NCBI GenBank assembly: GCA_051453625.1 | Contig: JBOZIK010000001.1 | Span: forward strand, 262,147,741-262,211,740 | Reading direction: 5' to 3' | Origin: Welwitschia mirabilis | Lineage: Eukaryota; Gnetophyta; Gnetopsida; Welwitschiales | DNA length: 64,000 nt | In this document: one piece after another, positions 46,980 through 60,169 of the stretch | Numbering within the stretch: the first letter of the stretch is position 1 | Layout of the letters: each line of letters opens with the position of its first letter | The notes under the pieces: generated by a model | Database searches by the model: none | What the model was told of the DNA's origin: nothing | Seen by the model: only the letters and a program-made list of their open reading frames with translations | Program-made: the position numbers and the translations under genes

Positions 46980-47290
46980 AGATTTAAATCATAAAGAAAT
47001 TTCATTCATCTTCTTTGCCTAAGGTTTAATTTTAGTTAAGTAAAAATGTATTTTAAACTCATATGATCAATTCAAACTTGAAAATTTAAACCATAAAGAT
47101 AATGCTTCCACAACTTTAAAGTAAAAATTACTGTAGCTAATTTAAGATCATGAATAGAATAATTTCTGTCATGAGTTTTAATTTATCTTGATCTATAAGC
47201 TATTAATCTTTTATATTGTTTAAGTACTACTCTAAAACCTTCTCCAAATGCATTGGTATAAACTAAAAAAGATCTTTGAGTAATCTAGGA
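46980..47290 (-). pseudogene. RNase H of chromovirus D
   Basis: VYTNAFGEGFRVVLKQYKRL IAYRSR corresponds to 'vytDAs..GlG.VLmQ...viaYaSR', with the first catalytic Asp changed to Asn. DLKLATVIFTLKLWKHYLYG and IDHMSLKYIFT keep the later motifs. Confidence 0.82.
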
Positions 47291-47558
47291 TTGCTAAGAA
47301 TGGAGCACTAGTTAAGCATTCTTTAAGATAGTCAAATAATTATTAATATTTCTTTGTCTATTAAAAGTCTTTATTTTTTTTAAAGCTTGTTAATGAAGAA
47401 TTTATCTTAAAAGTTGAAGATAAATTAATGATAATACCTTGTAAGAATAAGAAAATTATAACCTTAGTAATGTTTATAAGTGTTGCATATTTTATAATTA
47501 CTCTAATATTATCTGAATCCAATGATACGCATTCCTTGGATATTATATGTCCTATAAA

Positions 47559-48090
47559 TTAAATGGATTCCTTTAAAAAAGAGTTATTTTTCATGTTAGA
47601 ATATAATTGGTAATTCCATAAAGTTTGTAATATTATCATTAAGTTATTTTCATGTTCTTTATAAGGTTTGAAATAAATGAGGATGTCATCAGGACAAACA
47701 ATTACAAATAAATCAAAATTTGGTTGAAAGATGTAATTCATAAGACTAATGAATATTGCAAGAGCATTAGTTAAAATAAAAAGCATAACTGTGAACTCAT
47801 AATGTCCATAGCGGGCTCTAAATGCTATTTTATAAATATCATATTCCTTAATTTGAAATTGATGATTTCTAGATTTTAGATAAACTTTTAAGAATACCTT
47901 AGCTTCCTTTCATTAATAAAAAAGGTCATCTACTCTTAGTAGTGGATATTAATTTTTGATTATAGTCTTATTTAGCTGGCCATAATCAATGCATAATCTT
48001 AGTTTTCCATCTTTCTTCTTTACAAATAATATAGGTGCTCTTCATAATGATACACTAAGACAAACGAATCCTTTTTGTAAGAGTCCTTTA
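47559..48090 (-). pseudogene. Reverse transcriptase of chromovirus D
   Basis: [52 protein letters not shown] and LFVIVCPDDILIYFK follow chromovirus RT order. The catalytic box keeps both Asp residues (PDDIL; family 'iDDILvYS'), although other stops inactivate the frame. Confidence 0.87.
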
Positions 48091-48369
48091 GAATGAATTT
48101 TTAATTTTTTTCATTTCTATAGGAGACATTTTATATGATTTCTTAGAAATTGGTTGAATTGCTGGGATCAATTCAGTGGTAAAACTTAACTTCTCAAAGT
48201 GGTAGCATTACTGGTAATTCTATTATAAATAGATCAGGATATTCTTGAACTATTGGTATATTCTTCACTAAATTTTTCTCCTTTTAAGCTAATTGTTTTT
48301 AGGTATAGCATATAAACTAGTGATCCCTTATTAGTTTATCTTTTTATATAATTTACATTACTTATATTA

Positions 48370-48560
48370 TCCACTGTTAATTTGTAATGGCCTTGAAAGA
48401 TTATCCTATAACCATGATATATTATTTCTACTTACTGCTTCTCATAATTTATAATTACTCTGCATTATATTAATTAGGTCATACCCAAAGCAATGTTATA
48501 TTTTTCTTAAGTCAATAACAATTGACTATATCTCCACTTATAGATAAAGTACAATTTTGA
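48370..48560 (-). pseudogene. Protease C-terminus of chromovirus D
   Basis: NIALGMT, stop, LI, stop, CRVIINYEKQ matches 'dvILGMdWL...ra.Idc..k.V' after retropepsin. Stops replace Trp and Gln codons. Confidence 0.65.
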
Positions 48561-49439
48561 ACCTACTAATTATCCTTCATTATAGACCCATTTTCTAGCT
48601 CCGTGTCCCTTACTTGGAGCATAACATAAATTTTATTTTATAAAAATTATAATATATATGAAGTAATGAGTTGCTTTGCAATAATAAAATAATTACTTCT
48701 TTATTATTAAGTAAAGACTTACCTTCTATGATAAAACTCTAAAATTACATCCCTTAATTATTCACTATTACTCAAAATCATCTTATTCAAGAAGGAATAA
48801 ATTTTGATCTTTGAGGATTTTTTAGTTGCTATCTAGAATGGTCTTTGTTAAATAGTGGATATTCTTTTACTTTATAATTTCCCTTCTATTGAAAGCATGT
48901 ATATCCATTATTATACAAGTTCTGATACTAATACTGAGTAGGAATCTATTAGAAATTAGATCTCTCAAGTTAATTATTTACATAACTTTGAGTAAGAACA
49001 TTCTAGTCTCTTTTGAATGGAACTTGCTCAGGTTGATTAAAATTTCTATTTCTACTATAATTACTACTAACATTATTTTTACTAAAGTGCTAGTTATTAT
49101 TTTGATAAGACATTTGTTATTGATTTTCCTCAAAGATATGTCTCTATAGAAGAATTTTCTTCTTACTTTGTTATTTCCTCTATTAGTTTTACTCTACTAT
49201 TTGTGTCTTTTTACAGATTTTACTACATTCTTAGGTTGAAACATGGATATTTTAGTAGCCCTAGAAGGAAGAAGACTATCAGTAATAAGATTTACTTTAG
49301 CTTTTTCATCTAGATGCATGTGTAATACCTATCTTAATAACTATACAAATTTGCACTCATGAGATGATATGATCACATTAGAGGCTTATCTTAAATTGTA
49401 GAATTCTATAAACTTATAGTGAATATAAAAGTTGATAAT

Positions 49440-49636
49440 ATAGCTCTCTTTAAAAATATCCTCAAATTCTGTTCATGAAAGTTTTAGACCTCCTAACTTG
49501 GTCATTTTTATTTTCCACCAAAGTAAGCTCCTCCTTATAATAGAGAAATAGCTAAAAAAAGTCTTTTCATATTCATCACATCCTAAGGTACCTATAACAT
49601 TTTCAATATCACTTAGCCATGCTTCTTCTTTAGACA
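49440..49636 (-). pseudogene. gag fragment of chromovirus D
   Basis: EEAWLSDIENVIGTLGCDEY and RRSLLWWKIKMTK, then LSWTEFEDIFKE, match the Ty3/gypsy gag pattern 'A..WL..iek.f..l.c.de.kv..a...L.g.A..WW'. The frame runs into the gap. Confidence 0.72.
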
Positions 49637-49736
49637 NNNNNNNNNNNNNNNNNNNNNNNNNNNNNNNNNNNNNNNNNNNNNNNNNNNNNNNNNNNNNNNN
49701 NNNNNNNNNNNNNNNNNNNNNNNNNNNNNNNNNNNN

Positions 49737-51567
49737 TTTAAATAATCATGCCTATACATCATACACCTAGTTTCACTAGCATATAGAATCTAAGATTTTT
49801 CGTGAGGTATCTTTCCATTCATACATATAAAATCATGACTTTGAAACATGGCATTGGATTCATAGCATTCAACATTATTCAAAGAACTAGAGTAATCATT
49901 AACTTCATTTGTTATACATATATATTTGATTTTATCCAAAGGCATCTAATACTAATTAGTGATATGATTTTTTCCTTCTATAATGTGAACACTGATATGT
50001 ATTATTTTTTAGAGCAATATTATTTTGATGTGGTTTATTATTTGGCTCAGACTATGGAATTAATTTGTAAAACTACCTACTAGTTTTAGGGATCTTTACT
50101 CTTATTATTATGTTTAGTATTAGAAGGGTATTTGCTTAGAAAATGTTTATTTAATTGTGTTCCACTATGAAGATGTGATACTTTGAATGCAACTTCAAAG
50201 GACAATGTACTAAGAAAGTTGAACTATGTGTTAATAGCTATAAGGTCTTTATTAAGTGTACCAAAGTTCATGTGTAGTAGCTATCTACTATCATGCAGTG
50301 ACAGTATGTAGTTATGAAAATGTAGATCCACCAAATAACATCTAACCAAATTGATGTAACCTATACAAACTTGGTCTTATGGATTAATTTCAACAACATT
50401 TACCTTAATATCAATCATATATGTAATTAACTATCATGTATTTCCTTTTTTATAATGTAAGATGTTCATAATTATGTTGAGATTGATAAGATGCAAATCC
50501 TTCTTTAAATAGAGTATATTTTGTAAAGTGTTGAAAGTAGTGTAGCTAGCCTTATTATGATCTATCAACTTCTTATACTACAGAGCTATAGATTTCCTTA
50601 TAATTTCTATCAACTTGCTATTGATGGACTTCAAGAATTTCATTCCTCTAAATATTAAAGAGGAACATGTTCTTTCTAAAACACTATGTTAAAATGATGT
50701 ATGTATTTGTTGGATATCAAATCTTCATGTGAGTGACTCTAATATGAGTCATAAGTCTAGTTATTAAAACTAGTATGAAGGAGTGTGATAACATCTAAAT
50801 CTTAGTCTTTGAGGTTTTCATAGTTAAAGTAAGTAGAATAAGATATGATAAGTTATGAGGTATAATCAATTTTCAAGGGGATTTTTCTCACATACTTAAT
50901 TGAAAAATGAATTCATGCTCTATACGAAGAACACATGGCATCTTGAGAAGAGAAAGAAATAAGAGGAAGACAAAATCATATATTAATTTAATAAAACTTA
51001 TTACTTACATTTATAAGTAGAATGATTTATTCAATCTACAAAAGTATGATAAAGTATGACAAAAGTAATCACTAATGACCATATATGAAAATAGAAAAAA
51101 GTAAATTTCTTAAAGACCTCTATGTCAACATCATAAATTTTAATGTAAGGATCTGAAATCATTAGACAATTAACTATAAGTTTACTAATTTTAGGTCTTA
51201 ACCTTATCTAGGTAGTGATCATGTCTTTTTTATGGATGTAATCCTTATCTCTGAAAAGATGAGAAAGGAAAAATTATAAATCACATCAATGGATTTTCTA
51301 ATTTATCAGCTAGTTTCCATTATATTAGCTATATAACCCCTTAAGGAAAAGTATGATATAATGTTTGAAATCTTATTATATCTTAAGCCCAGTTGATTTT
51401 AACTTTTATTATACTTATGTCTTCTTATTAACTTGGTGATGAAATCCAAGTAGGCCCTATCATTATGCCTCTATTATTCACTTAATATACTCTTGATTGG
51501 TAAGACATGTGTAGGAATCTAGACCTAGAGATTTCTAGAACATTTTCACTTTAAAGAGATATATATC
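49737..51567. other. Unassigned repeat-like stretch
   Basis: A 93-codon + strand frame at 49802-50083 has no recognisable domain, and no catalytic motifs were found elsewhere. A GGAGTGTGATAACATC word near 50,776 is the kind seen near element ends, but nothing pairs with it. Confidence 0.35.
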
Positions 51568-52618
51568 TGTTATGTGCCCATTTTTACTTCTTTTAAAACA
51601 TGCAAAGATTAAGTTTAATGAATTATATAGAAAGATTTAATTATTTTAAATTTATAATTAATATATATATTATGTTCTTGAGATGTTGTTATATTAAATT
51701 GTTCTTTAAGTTCCTTTCTCTTAATTAAAATGTTACTTTATAATCTTCAAGGATGTTCTTGTGGTGGTGACAATTTCATTTAATTTTATTTTATTGCACC
51801 TTTCTAGAATTTATGAATGATTAATTGGTAATTATGGAGTCTTATTATTTTTCTTCATTATTATGATTAAATTTGATGGAATAAAAAAATCATTTTTTAT
51901 ATTATTAAAGTGCATAGTGGCTAGACAAGTCTTTATGAGACATTGTGAAACCTCCACATTTACTATTAGCTCATGATATGTCCTTTATTATTATTGAGTC
52001 CTTTCATCTTACTTATGTTCTCTTATTATAAATAAAGTTCTTCCTCCCTTAAGTCTAGCTTAAATTCCAAAAAAAAGACTTTGCCTTTAAATCTTGGAGC
52101 TTAGAAGGCCTAGAAGCTTTGGAAACTTTTAAGATCTTTGAAGTCCTTGAACATCATGATCTGATATAGATATGATTCTATTTCTTCTTGCTTTCTTGTT
52201 GGTTTTTTCTTTATATGCATTCCATTAATGAGTTTGTCATGTTTATATTCTTATGAAACAATTGTAGAATAGTGTGATGCTTGGTAAAAATAGAATCAGT
52301 ATTATTCCAAAGTTTTGACTCCTACTACCTTCTATACTTGATGTCTTGATATTATCTTGTTATTGATGTACGTTGATATTTTATAGATAAACCTGATTAT
52401 ACTTCTCTTGTTATCATGATTTTTTGAACTTATTATTATGTAATTTCATAGATTAGCAAATGAAGCAGTGGGCTTTACAAATCACCAAATGAGGTAGTAA
52501 AATAAGAATCCCACAGATCACCAAATGAGGTAGTGGGAATATTACATTGACCATAGATTGTTGAATGAGGTAGTGGGCTTCATAGATTACTGATTAAGGT
52601 AGTGAAGTAAATATCATG

Positions 52619-52621
<3 letters not shown>

Positions 52622-52653
<32 letters not shown>
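52622..52653. repeat. (AT)n microsatellite
   Basis: Uninterrupted AT dinucleotides, about 15 units, at the left border of the insertion that splits the LTR repeat array. Confidence 0.9.
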
Positions 52654-52655
<2 letters not shown>

Positions 52656-53015
52656 CAAACAAACCTTACTCTAGCACATAAGCTAAAAGAATCTATAGTT
52701 TTTTTCAACATAAGAAGAAAACTGAGAAAATGAATAAAAGAGATGAAAAAGGGGGAAACATCTGAGAAACATTACTCCATTATGATTTCTCTCATTGCAG
52801 AAAATTCCCCACTACTACCTCCCATAGGATTTTGGGCTGTGTCTCATTCCTAGTGTGTTGATCATCCTCTTAGACTAGCTACTAATAGTTATGTTGGTAA
52901 GTCATTGTCTTACCAACTAACTAATTAAACATGAGCCCCTCCTTAAGTGGATTCCTCCTTTTTGCTCCTTAGCCTATGAGGTATTAGTAGCCATTTCTAG
53001 TTATTGTTCCCCTTC
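52654..53015 (-). repeat. Possible SINE-like insertion inside the LTR
   Basis: Splits the AAATGAGGTAGTGGG array. Its - strand reads TTAGTTAGTTGGTAAGA (box A-like), ATGACTTACCAACAT and TAGTAGCTAGTCTAAG (weak box B). A GGTAAG/CTTACC hairpin sits at 52,894-52,912. No clear target duplication. Confidence 0.3.
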
Positions 53016-53360
53016 CAATAGATCACTAAATAAGGTAGTGGGATTCCTAAATAGCCAAATGAAGTAGTAAAGTGATTGAGATATATGAAAAATATGTATT
53101 TTTTATTCTTGTTTCATAACTGTAAGGTCAGTGTTTTGTGATATAACTTGTTTTCTTGAAGTCCTTACTTATCTTCTCTATCTTAACTTTTAAAAAATCC
53201 TTTTTGTCTTGCCTAGCCTTACCTGGATCATACTGGCAGCTATGAGATTTGCACATTTCTCATCCCATACTTTTGTGTAATAGGTGAAAATTCTAGAGTA
53301 TGATTGTTGAAGTGGGCATAAGGAAGTAAAGGATTGTTATTTCAATTGGAAAATTTTTCT

Positions 53361-55299
53361 GAATAATCTTGTATTCCTTTACTAATCTTGAAATATTTAA
53401 TCTAATATGTTTAAGGTTTGAGGACATGATATAATTTTCTTACATAATGCTTTCTTAAATAAGTTAAAGAGTTAAAATCCATTTTATCATGTGTATGCTG
53501 AATAGCTTATGAAGTTTTCTCAATTGATGCATTAAGCATTGTATTATGGAAACTACTATTAAAATATGAAAATTTGATCATATGTTCTTTATGCTTTTGT
53601 TAATGAATTCTATTGAGAAGCTTGAAATCTCTAGTTTTGTTAATTATCTTTAAATTTTATTAAATGTTAATTGTGAATATATTTTCTTGAATTATTATCA
53701 ATAAATGTTGAAGTTGGTAATATATTTTATGCATCACTTGCAATAGTTCCTTGAAAATTTTAAAGATAGATGATGAGAAATAAATTAGGGATTATATTTA
53801 AAAATGTAGAGTTAATGCTATTTATTTATTAGTTGAATAGTAGGCTAATGTAACTTTCTTACATTGTATTTATGTGGAAATAATATTTTAATAGGTTAGA
53901 AAGTAATAAAGAGGTATAATAGAGGCCTTGGAGTTTGTAAAATTTCCCCCTTCCTATATTTATTTTAATGTTATCTTAAGCAAATCTGTTGAGGAGCATT
54001 AGTCATTATTTAAATACTAACTTGAATAAATATGTTTAAAGGGAAATAAAAATTATTTAATCAATGTCATAAATTATTTTAAGGGGCATTAGATTGAGGA
54101 TCCATTCATTTTAGACAAAAATTAATGTGTTCATATGCACTGTGATTTGAACTATCAACCTATAATTTAGCATTAATCATTTGTTACTGTTAGACTACTA
54201 AGCAATTACTGGTAATAAACTGATTTGCTTACATGTTGAGCTTGTATGTCATTACTTAAACCTTGGGTTTTCATGCATCAATTAAATGTATTATGCATAT
54301 AGAAAGGAATTATTTCCAAAACAAATGCAGTATCACATGCAGGATTATAAGATGTAGCACTCGTAGACAAGAGTGAAAAACTAAGATACACAATTTTGTA
54401 TTGAGAACTTTACTAGTCGACAATGAAATAATTAACTAGAATTCTTGCATAGCCAACACTGTGATTTATAGGCATTGATTTCTCATGCCCTACCTCTTCT
54501 AAAAAAATTATATTGTGATTTATTTTGGAATTATTTAACAACCTTAACCCAAGTATTATTATTTAGAATTAATGATTGATAATGATTTTAAATGGAGGAA
54601 AAACACCTTTAAGTTATTAACCCACCTTTCTAACATTATCAAATTAGTGAATTTGGTAAATAATGTGGTTACTACAAATCATACACCATGTGTTTGAAGT
54701 GTTTAAAAGCATTACATTAAAGAAGGATTTCAGTTATATAAAATGGTGACTCACTTAAGCATTATGAACTTAATCTTTATGTGCAGGTGCATTTCCTATT
54801 TTGTTCAATGTTAATATCTTCTTTTCAAGCTCTCTCTCAATTATTAATTTCTCATCCTACATCCTTTACATTAGGAAATCCAAACATGAATCTGCTTGTG
54901 CCTCCTTCTGAATAGCCATATTTCCCTTTTACAAGTGTCTAATTTCTATCAATTTTATGACATATCTTCAAAGCACTTTAAGTTTCCTTCATTTCCTATG
55001 TGTTACCATTCCTTCTTAATGTTTCTTTAAAACATTTCAAGTAAGTTATCGTATTTTGGATAAATTCATTTCACTCCGCCTTCACCTTGACTTGTTTAAA
55101 AACTTATGTTTTTCTTTAGGTGCACTACCTTTTAAATCATGCCTTTACTTAAAACAATTATCAAAATTCTTAAGGTAATAGATACATGCCTTTTCTTTTG
55201 AGTTATCTTCATGCTGTCCCATTATTCCTTCATTGCATTATGAGTCATACAACTGGTGATTAATTACTTGCACCTTACATTATCCATTTACTCTTATTG
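53361..55299. other. AT-rich stretch, no recognised gene
   Basis: Read in both directions without finding retroelement motifs or a plausible host exon. Probably old repeat sequence, including the left part of LTR C. Confidence 0.4.
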
Positions 55300-56617
55300 C
55301 GGTGTGAATTTATGCAATCTTGAAGTCGTTTAGGCAAACCTGTAAAATTATATAAGTTGTAAAAAACACATGCTAGTATAGATTAGAGTTCACCAAAATT
55401 TCATAATTCCATGAAGGAACTAGGATTCCAAAGTATTTATAGTCTTTTTTTCTTATAGAAACTGAAAGAAAATAAACAAGTAAATGCAATGCTAAATGGA
55501 AATGAAATGTAAGTGAATAGAAATGGAAATGAAAATGGATCCTACTTAGATCCTAGTATTTCTATCACAAATACTACTTTTTCTATAACTTATATCAATT
55601 AAGAAGAGCATTTACTAGTTCTTAACCAACATAAACTATGAGATCTGTCTAAGTAAGAATATACAATATGTGATAGGAATGAAATGGAAATGAAATGTAA
55701 ATCTACTACTCCTAACCAAGGTCAACCTTAACAAAGGTTACCTTTATGATCTAAATAAAATCAACTTAAACCATAAGGAACATTCACTAATTGGAATGAA
55801 AAGAAGAAATTGTATTAGCTCAAGAGTGTTCAAAACAATGTCCACTTACAATCAGAACAACAACACCTCAATGAAGAGACACAACCTAATACCAAAGAGA
55901 CTCCTTTTACAGAACTAGATGGACCTCTTAGCTTTTCATGCTCCATCATAAGCATAGGATATAAAAGAAGGAAAGGAAATGAAGGAGGGAAAGGGTATTT
56001 ATAGTTTTTAACTTGAGGAATTAGGGGCAAAACCTAAAGATGGGAAAAAAAATCCTAATAATGCACATGGGTTGTTTAACCCCATTTACAATGATATTTA
56101 TTACGTATATGTAAAAATTGTTATCATCTTGATTGTTATGAGGATATCTAAGGGGATGATGCCATGTATCACCTACTTCCATGTTTCCCATGTAATACTG
56201 TCAGTCCCATGGGTAGTCCATGCATGTTATTGATGCCATCATTCTACACATTATTTAGACGACTAAGGGGATGATGCCCTGCTACCATATACTCCATGTG
56301 CTATTGTTGGCATCGCAGCCTATGTCCATATCAACAGTGTGGTCATCTTCTATGTCATGAGGATGACTATGGGGATGACAGTCTTCCTTTTCTTCACTTT
56401 CCAAGGTAAGTCAGTATTTTGCATCGTAAAGTCCTTCTTTTAAATATGCAGTATCAGAACAAGCCTAAGAAACTGCTAAAAATGCTAAGGATTATATGCT
56501 TTTCTAATCATCATATTAGATCTTCATAGTCATTAGTATTTCATCAAAACCTATATGAATGTCCTACAAAATTACTTAAAATACACCATCAAATTTCTAC
56601 AAATTGGCATTGCAACA
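55300..56617 (-). repeat. 3' LTR of - strand element C (left edge approximate)
   Basis: The - strand edge TGTTGCAATGCC at 56,617 follows AAGTAGAGGGCTA and AGGGACTGATAATG, the motif shared with other LTR edges here. TATA box CTATAAATACCC at 55993-56004, 613 bp in. Between them are three degenerate tandem units of about 105-115 bp carrying CTAAGGGGATGATGCC (56,148, 56,263 and 56,367). Confidence 0.6.
55993..56004 (-). promoter_or_regulatory. LTR TATA box, element C
   Basis: CTATAAATACCC on the - strand, the clearest TATA match among the LTRs of this window. Confidence 0.55.
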
Positions 56618-58786
56618 TAGCCCTCTACTTAGCATTATCAGTCCCTGATAAAGTAAGCGATTAACTAGATTATGAGCCAATTTGATTAAGATAAAAATAG
56701 TGCTTGAAAGGATGTAAATTAAGTTCATACAAAAATGATATCATCAACAGGTAATTAATACAAGTGCTAAAAAATTTTTCCTAAGACCCCTACTTAAGCA
56801 TTTCATTACAGAATGCATGAATGCGATATACATATAGGAATCATAAAAAGGTGACTTGATGGCTTATAAAAAATGAAATTGTATATGCATATTATATAAC
56901 AATGATAATGGACTATCTGACAGCTTNNNNNNNNNNNNNNNNNNNNNNNNNNNNNNNNNNNNNNNNNNNNNNNNNNNNNNNNNNNNNNNNNNNNNNNNNN
57001 NNNNNNNNNNNNNNNNNNNNNNNNNNNCATGGCTATGAAAAACACATCAAAGTACTATTGGATCCTGCAAGATAAAGCGCATGAATTCTCTAAAGAATTT
57101 ATTTGAATAGTATGAAAAACTCATCCAAATAACCCAGCATAAAATTCAATTATAAAAGCTTAGAAATTAAAAAATTTATGCTAATAAAAATAGGTTAATA
57201 CCTAGAAAGGTATCCTACCCCTCTAAGGAAAAGAAAGACATCTTGAATTGCATCATAAATAAAAAGGAAGTACCATCCCCTCTATCATGAGGATGATAGA
57301 CATTAAAATAGCTAGTTTGGAAAGGAAGGTAAATTCAAAAAATGTCAGAAAACCAAAAAATGTAGAAAATCAATAGATAGAAGACAATAACCTAAGAAAA
57401 AATGAAAAAGAAGCTTGAAAAGTGAATGCATGATGGAGAATAAAAAGGTAATAGTAAAGGAAAATACACCAAAGGGGAAGAAGTAATGCTAGAAGATGTC
57501 TTAATTGTGCTAAAACACATGGAAAGCTAAAACTTATTAGATTAAGAAAACCTATTAGAAAAAAAATAACAATCCTCTAGAAAACATAAAAAGAAATTAG
57601 AAAATGATTAGGTCCATGATATGATGCTAAAAAAGTATGAAGAATGACTTTGAAAATCCTAAAAAATAACTAAATAAAAAAAAATGAAAATGGATAACTA
57701 GGAACATGAAGAAGATTGCTTTATTACTCTAAATGGTAACCTAACAAATTCCCTTGGAAACAATCATAAAATCACTTAATTAATGATGCATGACATAATG
57801 GAAAAACTCATAAAGTTCCACTTTAATAGGCAATGATTATGACAATGTTAAGTATGTTAATGTTATCAAATAATGAATGATAAGATAAAGCTATTTTAAA
57901 AATAGGAAGTTACAAGCTATCATATTAAAACAAGTACTAAAATCCAGAAAGTAGAGTGATCATGTGAAAGTACTAAAAATAAATAAAGAAATACAATTTA
58001 TTATTTTTAGAATGAGAGAAGTGCAACCACTATTAGAGGAATAAGAACACACATAGCATGGCTAACTAACCCCCCAATGGAGCTCCCATAGCTACCATAT
58101 CACACTGCCAAAGGTCCCTCTTGAGAATATTTGCCCTGGTCCACCTACGGTAGGACATCATGATTACCATATTTGTAAAGATATAATATGAAAGAGTATG
58201 GTAGTTCTTTTTCTTTTCTTTTCTTTTCTTCTCTCTTTTTTTTTTGTGGAATATCATTCCACATGATCAAGTACTTGTAAAGATAAAAATAAAGAAATGA
58301 GATGAATAATAAAGTAAGATCTTGCAAAAACAACTAATTTCTAACATCATTGAAAGACAACAAAAGAATTAAGGCATCTTCCTTCCAAATGAAGTTTATA
58401 GACATGTGAATGTCTAAAAATTGGATGAAGCCAATTTTATCATTGACAATGACCGAGTAAAATATTACTCATTATGGAAACTTATAAATAAATACATATG
58501 TCAAGTTAAAGATATTCAAGCAAGAACATGATGCTTATCAAAGAAAAGAGTTAGAAACGTATTTAGATAATGGCAAAAGGAAGGTTCTTCTCATAGAGAG
58601 GGGATTCCAAAATAAGTACTTCTATCATGTTCAAGGTTTCATTAAGAAATGACTTATAAATTTTTAACCTTTGTTCATTAACCTTTTAAATTTCTCTAGT
58701 GTTTAGATCAGAGATTCCAACTAAGCCATTTAAGTGTACTTTTTTGATAAGATAAGAACATAACCATTTATAAGTTAACTTGTTGT
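56618..58786 (-). mobile_element. 3' non-coding part of element C
   Basis: Lies between integrase and the 3' LTR, and includes a gap of about 100 N at 56,927. A GC-richer patch at 58,056-58,160 and a CTTTT-repeat run at 58,206-58,250 stand out. No domain recognised. Confidence 0.45.
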
Positions 58787-59941
58787 TTACAAGATGTACT
58801 TAGGTGTTATACAATAGGATAAGTTGGCTAGGTTTAAATTGTTTATGAATAATCTTTTTATCATGTTGAAACTTATCTTGAGTCTTATGAATGAGTTAAT
58901 GATGTAAGGAATGAGTTTGTTTTTCATCCAAATGATCAGTTGGGCTAAATGAATATTAAGATTTTCATTCAAATAAATAAGATTCAGTTGATGTGTGAAT
59001 CGATAAGAATTATAACAAACATCAATTGGTAAAACACACACTTTACCATACATAAGTTCATAAGGTGAGAAACCTAAAGAGTTACACTAAGTAGTAAGAT
59101 AAACCAAAATAACATTATTAAGTTTAAAGAAACAAGTCTTCTTATTGATAGAGACTAATTTTTAAAGAATTTTCTTGATCTCTCTATTTGCATTTTTAGA
59201 TTCACCATTGGTTTGAGGATGATAGACACAAGGAATTCTATATTCAACACCAATGGATAGAAGAAGTTTCCAAAAGATATAATTAATGAAGTGAGTTCCT
59301 TGATCACTAATGACAATTCATGAAAAACCAAATTAGTAAAAAATATAAGTTTTAACAAATGATCAGTGAAGTGAGTTTCTTGATCACTAATGGTAATTCA
59401 TGGAAAACCAAATCATTGAAAAATATAAGTTTGAACAAAGTTGCAAATGTTTTAAGCATCATTTTTGGTGGTCAGAGTAGCTTCAACTCACTTAGTAACA
59501 TAATCCACAAATACTAGAATATAATTTTTCTCATTAAAAGGTGGTGAAATTAGGCCTATAAAGTCGATTCCTCAATAATCAAAAGGTTCAAATTCAAGTA
59601 TGGATTTTAGGGGAATATCACGAGAATGGATGAGGCTACATGCATTGACAAACATCACACTTCTGAGAAAAGTTAAATAAATCTTTGAAAAGAGTAAGCC
59701 AATAAAAACCCAAATGAAGAATTTTCATGATGGTCTTTTGGCCACTAAAGTGTCCCCTACCAACTTCATCATGACAAAGTTTTAAAATTTCTAATGTTTT
59801 CCATTTAGGCATACATTTCTGCATAATTTGATCTTTACAACATCTATAAAGATGAGGCTCATTCCACTCACAATCACTGATCCTATGGAGAAAAGTTTTG
59901 CAGTGATTATGGTTCCAGTGCTCAGGAGTTTTCATAGTCAC
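58787..59941 (-). pseudogene. Integrase of element C
   Basis: The zinc-finger region reads LCHDEVGRGHFSGQKTIMK ... CDVCQ (59,941-59,636). A core motif, FGFP, stop, ITISDQETHF, carries the second catalytic Asp and occurs twice because of an 80-bp tandem duplication (59,287-59,446). The C-terminal part, MYGKVCVLPIDVCYNSYR, matches 'lvYGk.chLPvelehkay'. Confidence 0.85.
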
Positions 59942-60169
59942 TAGGTAATTTATGATGTCAACATACCAAGGAACAGGTTGAGAAGATGAGATAGAATAAA
60001 GTTGTTTAATTGAAAAGAGTTGTTTATTAGGAAAGGAGTCATTAATGGGAGTTTCATCATTGGAGCAAGTAAGTCAAGAAAGATGATCAACAATGTTGTT
60101 ATGTTTTCAAACCTTATCAATGATGATAAGATTAAATTCTTTCATTAAAAGGATTCATCTAATAAGTCT

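Larger units (their letters stand above)
45050..49636 (-). mobile_element. Chromovirus D polyprotein region, decayed
   Basis: A single - strand order of gag, protease, RT, RNase H, integrase, chromodomain, as in chromodomain-bearing Ty3/gypsy elements. Stops and frameshifts are throughout. The element is interrupted by a 100-N gap at 45739-45838 next to a duplicated integrase segment, and its 5' side runs into the gap at 49637. A matching - strand 5' LTR was not found right of that gap. Confidence 0.85.
51568..53360 (+). repeat. Chromovirus-family LTR on the + strand, possibly solo
   Basis: Starts TGTTATGTGCCC, similar to the edge of LTR D. TATA box TATAAATA at 52027-52034, 459 bp in. Repeats of AAATGAGGTAGTGGG at 52,456-52,610 and 53,020-53,065. 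The distal part (GTCTTGCCTAG, then GCAGCTATGAGATTT, then ACTTTTGTGTAATAGGTG) is collinear with the reverse complement of 37,090-37,300. No internal coding region adjoins it on either side, so a solo LTR is plausible. Confidence 0.65.

Noticed and set aside
49802-50083. 93-codon + strand frame as a gene
   Set aside because: Composition is that of AT-rich random sequence and no domain or neighbour supports it.
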